Assembly (NCBI GenBank): GCA_903870275.1
Contig: CAIQCK010000080.1
Span: 1 to 35,305, forward strand
Reading direction: 5' to 3'
From: an uncultured bacterium
GTDB lineage: Bacteria > Verrucomicrobiota > Verrucomicrobiia > CAIQCK01
Length of the DNA: 35,305 bases
A program made the position numbers and the translations under genes. Within the stretch, counting starts at the first letter, position 1. Every line of letters begins with the position of its first letter. Below the pieces are notes generated by a model that saw only the letters and a program-made list of their open reading frames with translations, did not search any database and was not told where the DNA came from. Shown here piece by piece: positions 16,902-24,568 of the stretch.

Positions 16902-17873
16902 ATGATGCCTCGTCCGGCAAACGTCAGTGTCGTAGATCCCATCAATGCGGCAATCGAGCGGGTGAAGCACATGCTGTTTCGGCCTTTCGATCTGGCCAAG
17001 TGGATGACAATTGGGTTCTGTGCCTGGTTGGCCACGCTTGGCGAGGGTGGTTACGGCGGCAACTTCAACGTTCCTTCCTCAGAACATTCCGGAAAGAGTC
17101 TTCACCAGGAGATCGAACAAGCCAAAGCGTTTGTGATGAGCAACCTCAACTGGATCATCCCGCTGGTGGTTGTGATGGTCATCATCGGTTTTGTCCTGGG
17201 TGTGCTGATGCTGTGGCTCAACAGCCGAGGCAAGTTCATGTTCCTGCATTGCGTGGCCCTTAACGTGGCCGAGGTCAAAGTGCCATGGAATAAGTTCAAA
17301 ACCCAAGGCAACAGCCTGTTCTGGTTTCGGTTCGTGTTGAGCCTGATTGGAACCGTTCTGACATTGCCATTGGTCATCATGGGCTGCTTTCCCATCTACA
17401 GGATGTTCACGGCCAGAAAGCTCATTATGGGGGACATTCAGGAACTGATCCTCCTGTTTATCGTGATGATGGCTCTTGGCTGCGTGTTTCTGGTGATTGT
17501 CAAATTCACTGCGGACTTTGTCGTGCCCATCATGTTTCTGCGGGGCAGCAAATGCCTGGCGGCCTGGCGGGAGTTGTTCTCACTGGTTTCCGGGAACTTC
17601 GGTCGTTTCGTTCTGTATTTCCTGTTCCAACTTCTTCTTCATCTTGTGATTGGCATTGCCGTTCTGCTCGTCCTAGTCTTCACCTGTTGCCTTTGTATCG
17701 TCGGCTGTTGCTTGTTGATCATTCCTTACATCGGCACCGTGATGCTCTTGCCCGTCCTGGTTTTCCATCGTTCCTATTCACTCTACTACCTGCGGCAGTA
17801 TGGGGATGAATTTGATGTGTTTGAACCAACCGTTCCATTCACTGCTGTTTCGTCGGTGCAGGCAGGCAATTGA
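16902..17873 (+). CDS. Polytopic integral membrane protein of unknown function
   Basis: A protein of 323 aa. ATG 16902 (with a second ATG directly after) has a perfect GGAGG at 16891-16895. Long hydrophobic segments lie at about 81-105 (NLNWIIPLVVVMVIIGFVLG), 143-165, 181-205, 230-262 (FVLYFLFQLLLHLVIGIAVLLVLVFTCCLC) and 265-285, giving five to six transmembrane helices. The N-terminal ~45 residues (DPINAAIERVKHMLFRPFDLAKWMTIGFCAWLATLG) are amphipathic, followed by a Gly-rich loop. The layout resembles bacterial DUF-type membrane proteins with repeated helix pairs, such as glycerophosphodiester phosphodiesterase membrane domains. I cannot assign a function. Confidence 0.75.
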   Translation: MMPRPANVSVVDPINAAIERVKHMLFRPFDLAKWMTIGFCAWLATLGEGGYGGNFNVPSSEHSGKSLHQEIEQAKAFVMSNLNWIIPLVVVMVIIGFVLGVLMLWLNSRGKFMFLHCVALNVAEVKVPWNKFKTQGNSLFWFRFVLSLIGTVLTLPLVIMGCFPIYRMFTARKLIMGDIQELILLFIVMMALGCVFLVIVKFTADFVVPIMFLRGSKCLAAWRELFSLVSGNFGRFVLYFLFQLLLHLVIGIAVLLVLVFTCCLCIVGCCLLIIPYIGTVMLLPVLVFHRSYSLYYLRQYGDEFDVFEPTVPFTAVSSVQAGN

Positions 17874-18061
17874 TGTGGCCAATGCCTTATGGCCGGGATA
17901 CGCAGCCATGAAGAATCCACGGTTGGCGGGTTCATGAAGCGGGTGTCGGAGGGGGCGTTCTTCCAACGGTCGAGAGCGTGAAAAACATGCCCGTTACCAG
18001 CTAAACTCACTTGTTTCTGCCGATCCGGATACATTAAGGTCGCCGCGGACGACATCGAACC

Positions 18062-18673
18062 ATGCGCTTCGCTCTGCTGACTCAATATACGCTTTACCTG
18101 CTTGTGCTGATCAACCCCATCAGCAAGATCTTCATCCTGTCCGTGTTGTCCGATCAATTTTCGCAAAGGGACATGCGAAAGTTGATTCTCAAATCCACCG
18201 TCTTTGCTTGGGCCATTCTCCTGGTCCTTGGCATCGGCGGACACCTCATTTTGGAAAACATCTTCCACGTCGAGATGCATTCGCTGAAAACCGCCGCGGG
18301 AATCATCCTTTTCTTCGTGGGCTATCTCGCGCTGACCAAAGGCGTGTTTTTTGAAATCGACGAGAAACAAAAACACGAAGACATCTCCCTGGTGCCGTTG
18401 GCCTCGCCGATGATCGCAGGCCCGGCCACCATCACGGCGGCGATTTCCTTGAACACGGAACATGGTTTTGTGGTCACCGCGTCCTGCATCAGCCTTGCGA
18501 TTCTGGTCAACTGCGCCATCATGTCGCTCTACCGATGGATGAGCAGGTGGATGATCCATTACCAGTTGATGGGCGCGCTCATCCGCATCACCGGTCTGAT
18601 CGTGGCCGCCATTTCGATTCAGATGATTTTCGACGGCATTGGGGATTGGTGGCATTTGCAGATGCTGAAGTGA
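18062..18673 (+). CDS. MarC-family integral membrane protein
   Basis: A protein of 203 aa, the usual length of the MarC (UPF0056) family. Conserved features are LINPISKIFILSVLS (about 16-30) near the first helix, the PLASPMIAGPATITAAI loop/helix (about 113-129) and six hydrophobic segments. Members are inner-membrane proteins of largely unknown function; some are linked to amino-acid transport. No SD precedes ATG 18062; a TTGTTT (18011-18016) and TAAGGT (18035-18040) spaced by 18 bp may be its promoter. A monocistronic gene. Confidence 0.85.
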   Translation: MRFALLTQYTLYLLVLINPISKIFILSVLSDQFSQRDMRKLILKSTVFAWAILLVLGIGGHLILENIFHVEMHSLKTAAGIILFFVGYLALTKGVFFEIDEKQKHEDISLVPLASPMIAGPATITAAISLNTEHGFVVTASCISLAILVNCAIMSLYRWMSRWMIHYQLMGALIRITGLIVAAISIQMIFDGIGDWWHLQMLK

Positions 18674-18884
18674 ACAATATCTGCGAAAAGGCGCAGGCGC
18701 AGAACCGGTATTCTGCCCCTTCATGGCCAATACCGAAAGAGTTTACCAGCGGTTCAACGAGGCGGAGGATGCGTGAATGTAGAAACGCGCAAAACACCTG
18801 TTGCGCTGTTGGAATGATATCCTTTTCCCGCGTCGCGGCTGGACGGATGGGAGACAATGTCTTTGGTTATGGCGCACGATCAGT

Positions 18885-19361
18885 TTACTGGTTCCCGTCC
18901 TTGCGGAAGGCCTTCATGGCTGAACGCAAAATCAGGCCGCACAACCCGCCAGCAACAAACACGAACAACACCTCGCCCCAATCCCCTTCGACTTTTCCGC
19001 AGCAAACAACCACAGCCACCCCGATCAATCCCAGAACGACCAATCCCCAGATTCCACCTTCCACGAACGCGGCCATAGCACTTTTGGCTGCGAGTTTGGT
19101 CAGACCGGTTTCCGTTACTTGTTCAGGAAGCACGGAGTCGTTTGACAACGGCATGGCTTCCTCCCCGGCTCCCAGGATTTGAGCCGCTCTTTCGGCGTCT
19201 TCGTCTGCCACCTGCAAACGCAACGGGACACCCGGCGTGCCAGCGCCAACCACAGCGCGGCTGATGTCGTCAGCCAGGAATCCCTCAATCCCCGCCGCCT
19301 CCAAACGTGACAAAGCCACTGCCGCGTCTGTCTGGCTGACAAATGATTTGACGGTTGTCAT
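18885..19361 (-). CDS. DUF2007-type N-terminal domain with C-terminal membrane helices
   Basis: A protein of 158 aa from ATG 19361 (an in-frame TTG at 19382 is less likely; neither has a clear SD). Residues 1-65 (TTVKSFVSQTDAAVALSRLEAAGIEGFLADD, PLRLQVADEDAERAAQIL) show the pattern of the DUF2007 putative signal-transducing domain: a strand, a helix scanning for missing sub-units, and a final EDAERAAQIL helix. Residues 100-150 contain two hydrophobic helices (GGIWGLVVLGLIGVAVVVCC and VLFVFVAGGLCGLILRSAM). The combination suggests a membrane-tethered small regulatory or PII-like domain. It is convergent with marC. Confidence 0.7.
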   Translation of the reverse strand: MTTVKSFVSQTDAAVALSRLEAAGIEGFLADDISRAVVGAGTPGVPLRLQVADEDAERAAQILGAGEEAMPLSNDSVLPEQVTETGLTKLAAKSAMAAFVEGGIWGLVVLGLIGVAVVVCCGKVEGDWGEVLFVFVAGGLCGLILRSAMKAFRKDGNQ

Positions 19362-19558
19362 GAACTTGGCGAACGCGGACAATGAGCTGAAAAACTGCGG
19401 AGTTCAACGTTGAAGTCCCGGGACAACGCCCCGCACATCCGAATGCCTCTCGTGAAGTTTCCAGTTCTCAACCTCTTGTTTGAGGTTCGCCATGCGCCCA
19501 TCACAGGCGCGCCGATACCAGGATGATCCACGTTGTCCCAGTGATGGGCACCGACGCG

Positions 19559-19767
19559 ACCTCGTATATAGAGCCAGGGGAGGTGACAATCTGGGGCTTG
19601 GAGAAAAGCCTGTAATGGAAGGCAAGCGATATACGACAGAAGAGAAGATCCTCATATTGAGGGAGGCCAGCAGTGGCAAGACGGTGCTGGAAGTCTGCCC
19701 GGAGCAGAACGACTTTCTAGAAGTTTTCATTTTTCTGAGGAAAAATGGTGGAGGCGGCGGGAATTGA
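19559..19767 (+). mobile_element. IS3-type orfA 5'-end remnant (copy 2)
   Basis: ATG 19615 begins MEGKRYTTEEKILILREASSGKTVLEVCPEQN, clearly the N-terminus of an IS3-family OrfA. Similarity to copy 1 (14764-14923) covers about 65 bp before the frame and ends at the same codon as there (EQN/KPN). The frame then runs through unrelated DNA and stops at TGA 19765-19767 inside the tmRNA-derived repeat. Confidence 0.65.
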
Positions 19768-19768
19768 A
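19742..19768. other. Distal copy of the tmRNA 3' end (probable attachment site)
   Basis: 27 bp match 22157-22183 with one mismatch (c at 19758, t at 22173). They contain the complement of the tmRNA CCA end, acceptor strand and part of the T-arm. The weaker match TTCTGnGG immediately to the left extends the similarity a few bases past the RNA 3' end. This is the pattern left by site-specific integration at a tRNA or tmRNA gene. Confidence 0.6.
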
Positions 19769-20097
19769 TGCTCCACAGGGCGCGTTTTCTGCGGGAATTT
19801 GCGGGTTTATGCGAGCCCATCTTGGGCAAAACCGCACCTTTTACCGCCTGACCTGCTACAAAATGCTGCAATTGCCGGGCATGGAGGAGAACCCCTCCTT
19901 GTTCCTCGCCAGCAATAATAGCATGACTGACGCCGTTCTTGACCCGCCCGCCGAGTCCATTACACTCCACGGCCAAGCAATCAAGGAATCATGGCGGATC
20001 TCACGGGCCAAACTTTTGCGGGTGACGTGCCCACCCCTTTTTCGAGCCAGCCAATATGATTAGTCGGGGATGAAATACACGTTTAGCCTATGCTCAA
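19769..20097. other. Apparently non-coding flank inside the putative island
   Basis: Weakly protein-like frames exist on both strands, but none has a start signal or a family I recognise. No integrase motif can be seen. It may be decayed island DNA. Confidence 0.4.
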
Positions 20098-20103
20098 TAT
20101 AAT
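20098..20103 (+). promoter_or_regulatory. Perfect -10 box TATAAT of the 20126 gene
   Basis: TATAAT lies 22 nt before ATG 20126, implying a leader of about 16 nt. No convincing -35 lies 16-18 bp upstream. Since the box is downstream of the alternative ATG 20090, it supports 20126 as the start. Confidence 0.4.
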
Positions 20104-20125
20104 CACCGCAGGCTCCCTTAAACTC

Positions 20126-22024
20126 ATGAATGAAAAACGAATCTTTTCACATCTTCGCGTGCCTCCAGCAGGCGGGACTTTGTTGTTCCGGTTCGGGGCG
20201 GGCCTCCTGGTTTCCTGTTTCCTTTTCGCGACGGACGCAAGTGCGACGGAGAGTGGCGCGTTGATATGGGACACTGGGACGCATTCACCGGACAGCCTGT
20301 CGCCCGAGGCGGTCGCGAAGCGGGAAGGTTGGAAGGAGTTGACAGGCAGGAACATCACCAGCCACGGCGACATTTGCATGGCCAACGAATATCTGGTGCT
20401 GGTGTTTCGTAAAGGTGCCCGAGGAGGCGAATGGTATTACCGGCTCGGCGAGTCCTTGGTGAAAGGACCGACACTGGTGTCTGTGGGCACGAACGGGGAC
20501 AAGGCGAAGGCGCTAAACGCATTCACAATCATGGACAGCACGGCAACAAATGCGTTGTTGGAGGCGGACGTCACATCGGAGGCTGGTAAGAAGATGCTGA
20601 TGCGCTTTTCCTTGAAGAAGGAAAAACCGTTTGTGGAGACGCAGCCGGGGGAAGGCACGGAGAAGATACGGGTGGAAACGCGCAGCCAGCACGCCATTAT
20701 CCCAGATCTCTATGGCGGCGACCTGGTCATTACCGCGCAACATGTGCAGCCCTCGCAGATTCACTTCCCCAGCGAGAACATGGTCCTGCAATTGACTGAC
20801 AACGGCAATGCCATCGTGATGTGCGTATGGAGGTCGCGCGACCAACAGGTGAATATGAGCTTGGATGGGACAGCCGAGAGCAGGGCCGTATCCACCACCG
20901 AGATCGAGTACAAGCAAGGCAAGGACTTCAACGTGTGGGTGGCTCTTATCGCGGCGCCCGCGATTTGGTACCAGCAAAGAATCGCGGAATTGAACCCCGT
21001 CAAGGACAAGCGCCTGAATTGGAAGGTGCCTTTTTGTTTGCAGTGGCAAGCTGATTACAGGAGGACCGATGGGCTGATTGACTCCTGGCCGCTGCTCATC
21101 AAGAAGTCCAGTGGCGAATACGAGAAGCCGGCCGGCAAATATGAAGGATTCCGCCTCTGGCTGAAAAACAGAACTGTTACGAGTTCGGCCCGGGGCCATT
21201 ACCCCTATCCCGGTTACGTCGAGAACGACACCGCGTACCTTCGAAACAGCAACTTTGAAGGCCAAAAGGAAATACAGTACGAAGCGGAGGATGGCGTTCT
21301 CATCTATCCGTTTCAAAGGATCGCCAAGAGCCCGGTCGGCGTGTTCGGCGCACTGGAAATCCTGAGCGAAGCCCCCAAGGACACCCCGGAGGCCCGGCTT
21401 CCAGAGGAACTCCCCGTCAAGCGCCCGGAGAGGGACAAGTACCCCACCACCTGCACAGTGACCGCGGAGTATGAAAGCATCTTTGATGATAAGCAGGAAA
21501 AAACCAAAAAAGCGGAGTTGTTGAAACGCCTGGAGGCGAATGACCGCTTCGTGGAGGTCATCCGCAGCCGCATCGTGGAGTATATGGATTGGTACAAAAA
21601 GACGCGCGCCTTTTGCGCCAACGAGAAGGCGGCGAAGCCGCAGGTGGCGGCGCTGGCCGACGAGTTCGACGGTTTGCTCGCGAAAATTCAAAAAATGTAC
21701 GAGGACAAGAAACTGCAGGAGAGAACACCCGATGCGGCCAAGGCCCTCAACCAGAAGGTCCGGGAACTGATTGATAGCAGCGAAGACCAAAAGGATGAAA
21801 AGGCCAAAATGTTGGGCCGGCAGATGCGCACCATCGGAGGATCCCAGGATAATTCCATCGGCCAGTTCCGCCTCATCACCAAGGCCCTCAGGCAACGGGC
21901 GGGTTACCGCATGATGGAGGCTAAGGACGAGGTCGCCTTTGGCTTTGCGGAGAAGATGCGGGAAAAAACCGCGGAAATACTTTGCACCGCGTTTCAGCAG
22001 GACGAGCATCCGATCAAGAACTGA
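20126..22024 (+). CDS. Exported protein of unknown function, cargo of the putative island
   Basis: A protein of 632 aa from ATG 20126. An in-frame ATG at 20090 would lie upstream of the -10 box and would spoil the signal peptide. Residues 20-40 are hydrophobic (LLFRFGAGLLVSCFLFA) with cleavage near DASA-TE. Residues 45-420 look beta-rich (GGEWYYRLGESLVKGPTLVSVG, GDLVITAQHVQPSQIHFPSENMVLQL, DFNVWVALIAAPAIWYQQRIAELNP). From about 430 to the end it is helical and highly charged with coiled-coil character (KQEKTKKAELLKRLEANDRFVEV, EFDGLLAKIQKMYEDKKLQE). No catalytic motif is evident and I cannot name a family. It is the only sizeable gene between the two tmRNA-derived repeats. Confidence 0.75.
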   Translation: MNEKRIFSHLRVPPAGGTLLFRFGAGLLVSCFLFATDASATESGALIWDTGTHSPDSLSPEAVAKREGWKELTGRNITSHGDICMANEYLVLVFRKGARGGEWYYRLGESLVKGPTLVSVGTNGDKAKALNAFTIMDSTATNALLEADVTSEAGKKMLMRFSLKKEKPFVETQPGEGTEKIRVETRSQHAIIPDLYGGDLVITAQHVQPSQIHFPSENMVLQLTDNGNAIVMCVWRSRDQQVNMSLDGTAESRAVSTTEIEYKQGKDFNVWVALIAAPAIWYQQRIAELNPVKDKRLNWKVPFCLQWQADYRRTDGLIDSWPLLIKKSSGEYEKPAGKYEGFRLWLKNRTVTSSARGHYPYPGYVENDTAYLRNSNFEGQKEIQYEAEDGVLIYPFQRIAKSPVGVFGALEILSEAPKDTPEARLPEELPVKRPERDKYPTTCTVTAEYESIFDDKQEKTKKAELLKRLEANDRFVEVIRSRIVEYMDWYKKTRAFCANEKAAKPQVAALADEFDGLLAKIQKMYEDKKLQERTPDAAKALNQKVRELIDSSEDQKDEKAKMLGRQMRTIGGSQDNSIGQFRLITKALRQRAGYRMMEAKDEVAFGFAEKMREKTAEILCTAFQQDEHPIKN

Positions 22025-22156
22025 TCGATCTTTCGTTTTTTTTCCCGTATGGCCCCGCCCCTTTCTGGAACAGTGTTGGGAAACAAGTATTGTTTTGGGC
22101 TTGGATAGGAGCGGAAATAGCAATGCGGCGAACTCTGCAGAGCAGGTAATTCTGGG

Positions 22157-22183
22157 AAAATGGTGGAGGCGGTGGGAATTGAA
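22157..22183. other. Proximal attachment-site copy at the tmRNA 3' end
   Basis: It overlaps the last ~23 nt of the tmRNA gene plus 4 bp beyond its CCA end. Direct repeat partner of 19742-19768. The tmRNA is left intact, as expected after integration that restores the 3' end of the target gene. Confidence 0.6.
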
Positions 22184-22513
22184 CCCACGTCCTCAGCCAG
22201 ATCACCGGGAATGACTACGTGCGTAGCTTGCGCTTAAGTCTCGTTCGCGGAGCCGTCGGCAAGCAGGCAACTCCGCAAACCAGCCGCCACGTATTGGTTT
22301 CGGTCTCGGCCCGGCGACTCAGCTTTGACCTACACCTGCTAATGGCGTTGCGTCCCGATAGCAGGCGTCACGGGCGCAACGTCGCAGCCGTTAAGCCGCG
22401 AGGGCCAACTCTTCGTTAGCTCTTATTGTTTTTGTCAGTTTTTTATCGAGGCCAACTGACGTCCTCGGCACGCCACCCTCGGCTCTCCACCTGAGTCGAA
22501 ACCAATCGCCCCC
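22161..22513 (-). ncRNA. ssrA: Transfer-messenger RNA
   Basis: Read on the minus strand, the RNA begins GGGGGCGATTGGTTTCGAC, the conserved tmRNA 5' end, and ends GGTTCAATTCCCACCGCC-TCCACCA with encoded CCA at 22161. The first seven bases pair with CGCCTCC before the discriminator (one G-U), closing the acceptor stem; the length of 353 nt is normal. The tag frame reads GCT AAC GAA GAG TTG GCC CTC GCG GCT TAA (22420-22391), i.e. ANEELALAA, ending in the degradation signal ALAA. The preceding AGA could be the resume codon instead, giving a 10-residue tag like that of E. coli. The RNA rescues stalled ribosomes with SmpB. A 10-bp palindrome (CTCTGCAGAG) follows the 3' end without a T-run. Confidence 0.95.
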
Positions 22514-22689
22514 ACATGGAGGAGCCGCGAAACACAAATCGCGGAAGTTTCGGAACAGGCGCGAGTCCAAGTGCGGACTTCGCGTCTCAAAGAACTGCCG
22601 AACCCTAGCCCAACCGGCAGCGCGCTGCAACCTCATCTCCAACCCGCTGAGAGAAAAATCGTTCCCGCCGGCCACCGCGCGCGGAAAAC

Positions 22690-22720
22690 TTGTGTTTTTT
22701 CTGCCAGTTATGACTAGAAT
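22690..22720 (+). promoter_or_regulatory. Promoter of the dapF operon, leaderless arrangement
   Basis: TTGTGT (22690-22695) and TAGAAT (22715-22720) are 19 bp apart. The expected transcription start, 7 nt after the -10 box, is exactly ATG 22727. No SD is present. The alternative ATG 22721 touches the -10 box and would not be transcribed from this promoter. Confidence 0.5.
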
Positions 22721-22726
22721 ATGCCC

Positions 22727-23536
22727 ATGACCTTACGGTTCACCAAAATGAACGGCGCGGGCAATGACTTTGTCATGCTCGACAACCGCGATTTGAAACT
22801 GCGGCTGACGCGCGAGCAGATCGAGCGGCTGTGCGACCGCCATCGCGGCGTCGGCGCGGACGGGTTGCTGCTGGCCGAGCCTTGCGCGAACGGCAAGGCT
22901 GATTTCCGGATGCACTATTTCAATGCCGACGGCGGCGAGGCCGAGATGTGCGGCAACGGCGCGCGCTGTTTTGCCCGATTCGTTCAAAAACTGGGCTGGC
23001 AGAAATCTGCGGTGGCGTTCGAGACGCTGGCTGGTATCATCCATGCCGAGTATCAAGGCGAACTTGTCAGACTCGGCATGAGCGCGCCGCACGGGCTGCG
23101 GCTTCACGACAAGGTCAAGACCTCGCATGGCGAGTTGGCAGTTTCCAGCATCAACACCGGCGTGCCGCACGCCATCGTGTTCGTGGAGGACGCCGACAAG
23201 GCGATGGTCGGACCGCTCGGCCGCGAGCTGCGCTTCCATGACCATTTCAAACCGAAAGGCACCAATGTCAATTTCGTGCAGCCGCTCGACGCGCAAACGA
23301 TCCGCGTCCGCACCTACGAGCGCGGCGTCGAAGGCGAGACGCTCGCCTGCGGCACCGGCGTTTGCGCCAGCGCGATCGTCGCGCACCTCGTCCATTTCAC
23401 GCACGCGCCTGTCAAGGTCCGGGTGCAGGGCGGCGACACGCTGGAGGTGGATTTCAAGGTTCACGGCAACGACGTACGCGACGTGACGCTGAAAGGGCCG
23501 GCAGACTTTGTGTTTGAAGGCACCCTTGAACTCTGA
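22727..23536 (+). CDS. dapF: Diaminopimelate epimerase
   Basis: Converts LL- to meso-diaminopimelate, the precursor of lysine and peptidoglycan cross-links. A protein of 269 aa, normal for the family. Both active-site cysteines are present: Cys75 in MCGNGARC and Cys208 in ACGTGVCA. The N-terminal FTKMNGAGNDF and NADGGEAEMCGNGARC signatures are intact. The start at 22727 is favoured over 22721 by the promoter position and by the length of the N-terminus in other members (E. coli starts MQFSKMHGLGNDF). First gene of the run dapF-dapA-dapB-folK-panB, all on the plus strand. Confidence 0.95.
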   Translation: MTLRFTKMNGAGNDFVMLDNRDLKLRLTREQIERLCDRHRGVGADGLLLAEPCANGKADFRMHYFNADGGEAEMCGNGARCFARFVQKLGWQKSAVAFETLAGIIHAEYQGELVRLGMSAPHGLRLHDKVKTSHGELAVSSINTGVPHAIVFVEDADKAMVGPLGRELRFHDHFKPKGTNVNFVQPLDAQTIRVRTYERGVEGETLACGTGVCASAIVAHLVHFTHAPVKVRVQGGDTLEVDFKVHGNDVRDVTLKGPADFVFEGTLEL

Positions 23537-23618
23537 GTCGCGAGTGGCGCAAATGAGCGCGGAAGTAGAAATTATTAGCGACATTTGTCCAGTTCGGAGC
23601 TACTAATCCCACACGCTT

Positions 23619-24494
23619 ATGTTTACTGGCGCACACACTGCAATCGTCACTCCCTTCCACAACGGCAAGGTGGATGAGAAGAAACTGGCATGGCTCGTCG
23701 AACGGCAAATCGAAGCCGGCATCGACGGCATCGTGCCCGTTGGCACCACCGGTGAATCGCCGACGCTCGACCATGACGAGCACGTCCGCGTCATCGAGAT
23801 CGTCGTCAGCGCTGCGCGCGGCCGATGCAAGGTCATCGCCGGCACCGGTTCCAACAGCACCGACGAAGCCATCTCGCTCACCCAGAAAGCCGAGAAAGCC
23901 GGCGCCAACGCCGTGCTTCAAGTCAGTCCTTACTACAACAAGCCGACCCAGGAAGGTTTGTTCCAGCATTTCAGCGCCGTTGCCCGGGCGACGAAGCTGC
24001 CGGTGATCCTTTACAACATCCCTGGCCGCTGCGGCGTGGATTGTGCGGCCGAGACCGTTGCGCGGCTCGTCGAGGCAAACCCAAACATCGTCGGCATGAA
24101 AGAAGCCAGCGGCTCGTGCGACCGCGTGGCACAACTCAGGGCGCTTTGCGGCGACCGCCTGACGGTGCTGAGCGGCGACGACTCGCTGACGCTGCCGTTC
24201 ATGTCCGTCGGCGCGCGCGGCGTCATCAGCGTCGCCTCGAACATCATCCCCCACGGCGTGGCGGAAATGGTGCATGCGTTTCTGGAGGGCGATTCCCGCG
24301 CGGCGGCGGGGGTGCATGACAAATACGTCGCTCTGTTCAAAGACCTGTTTATTGAGACCAATCCGATTCCGGTCAAGACCGCGATGGCGATGATGGGCCA
24401 GATCGAGGAAGAGTTCCGTCTGCCGCTGTGCCGGATGAGCGAGAAGAACAAGGCGGTGCTGAAGGCGACGCTGCAGAAGGTTGGGTTGCTCTGA
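23619..24494 (+). CDS. dapA: 4-hydroxy-tetrahydrodipicolinate synthase
   Basis: Condenses pyruvate with aspartate semialdehyde, the committed step of the diaminopimelate pathway. A protein of 291 aa with the complete active site: Thr43-Thr44 in GTTGES, Tyr132 and Arg137 in YNIPGRCG, and the Schiff-base Lys161 in GMKEASG; numbering is nearly the same as in E. coli. An 82-bp gap separates it from dapF. No SD precedes the ATG, but TACTAA lies 12 nt upstream (23601-23606), so an additional near-leaderless promoter is possible, although no -35 is clear. Confidence 0.95.
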   Translation: MFTGAHTAIVTPFHNGKVDEKKLAWLVERQIEAGIDGIVPVGTTGESPTLDHDEHVRVIEIVVSAARGRCKVIAGTGSNSTDEAISLTQKAEKAGANAVLQVSPYYNKPTQEGLFQHFSAVARATKLPVILYNIPGRCGVDCAAETVARLVEANPNIVGMKEASGSCDRVAQLRALCGDRLTVLSGDDSLTLPFMSVGARGVISVASNIIPHGVAEMVHAFLEGDSRAAAGVHDKYVALFKDLFIETNPIPVKTAMAMMGQIEEEFRLPLCRMSEKNKAVLKATLQKVGLL

Positions 24495-24498
24495 CGCA

Positions 24499-24559
24499 GC
24501 GCCGGCATCTTGCCGGCGTTGCTCGAAATAATTAACAACGCCGGCAAGGTGGCCGGCGC
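24499..24559. repeat. Long GC-rich palindrome between dapA and dapB
   Basis: The left arm 24499-24521 (GCGCCGGCATCTTGCCGGCG plus TTG) and the right arm 24536-24559 are complementary except for about two positions, around a 14-nt AT-rich loop (CTCGAAATAATTAA). It would form a very stable stem in the dapA-dapB mRNA. There is no T-run, so it looks like a REP/MITE-like element or RNA-stabilising structure rather than a terminator. Confidence 0.7.
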
Positions 24560-24568
24560 CACGATGCT

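Noticed and set aside
19742..19768. Fragment of a tRNA gene (Ser or Leu type)
   Set aside because: The T-arm reads GGTTCAATTC-like rather than the usual TTCGA form and matches the local tmRNA in 26 of 27 positions, so a tmRNA origin is more likely.
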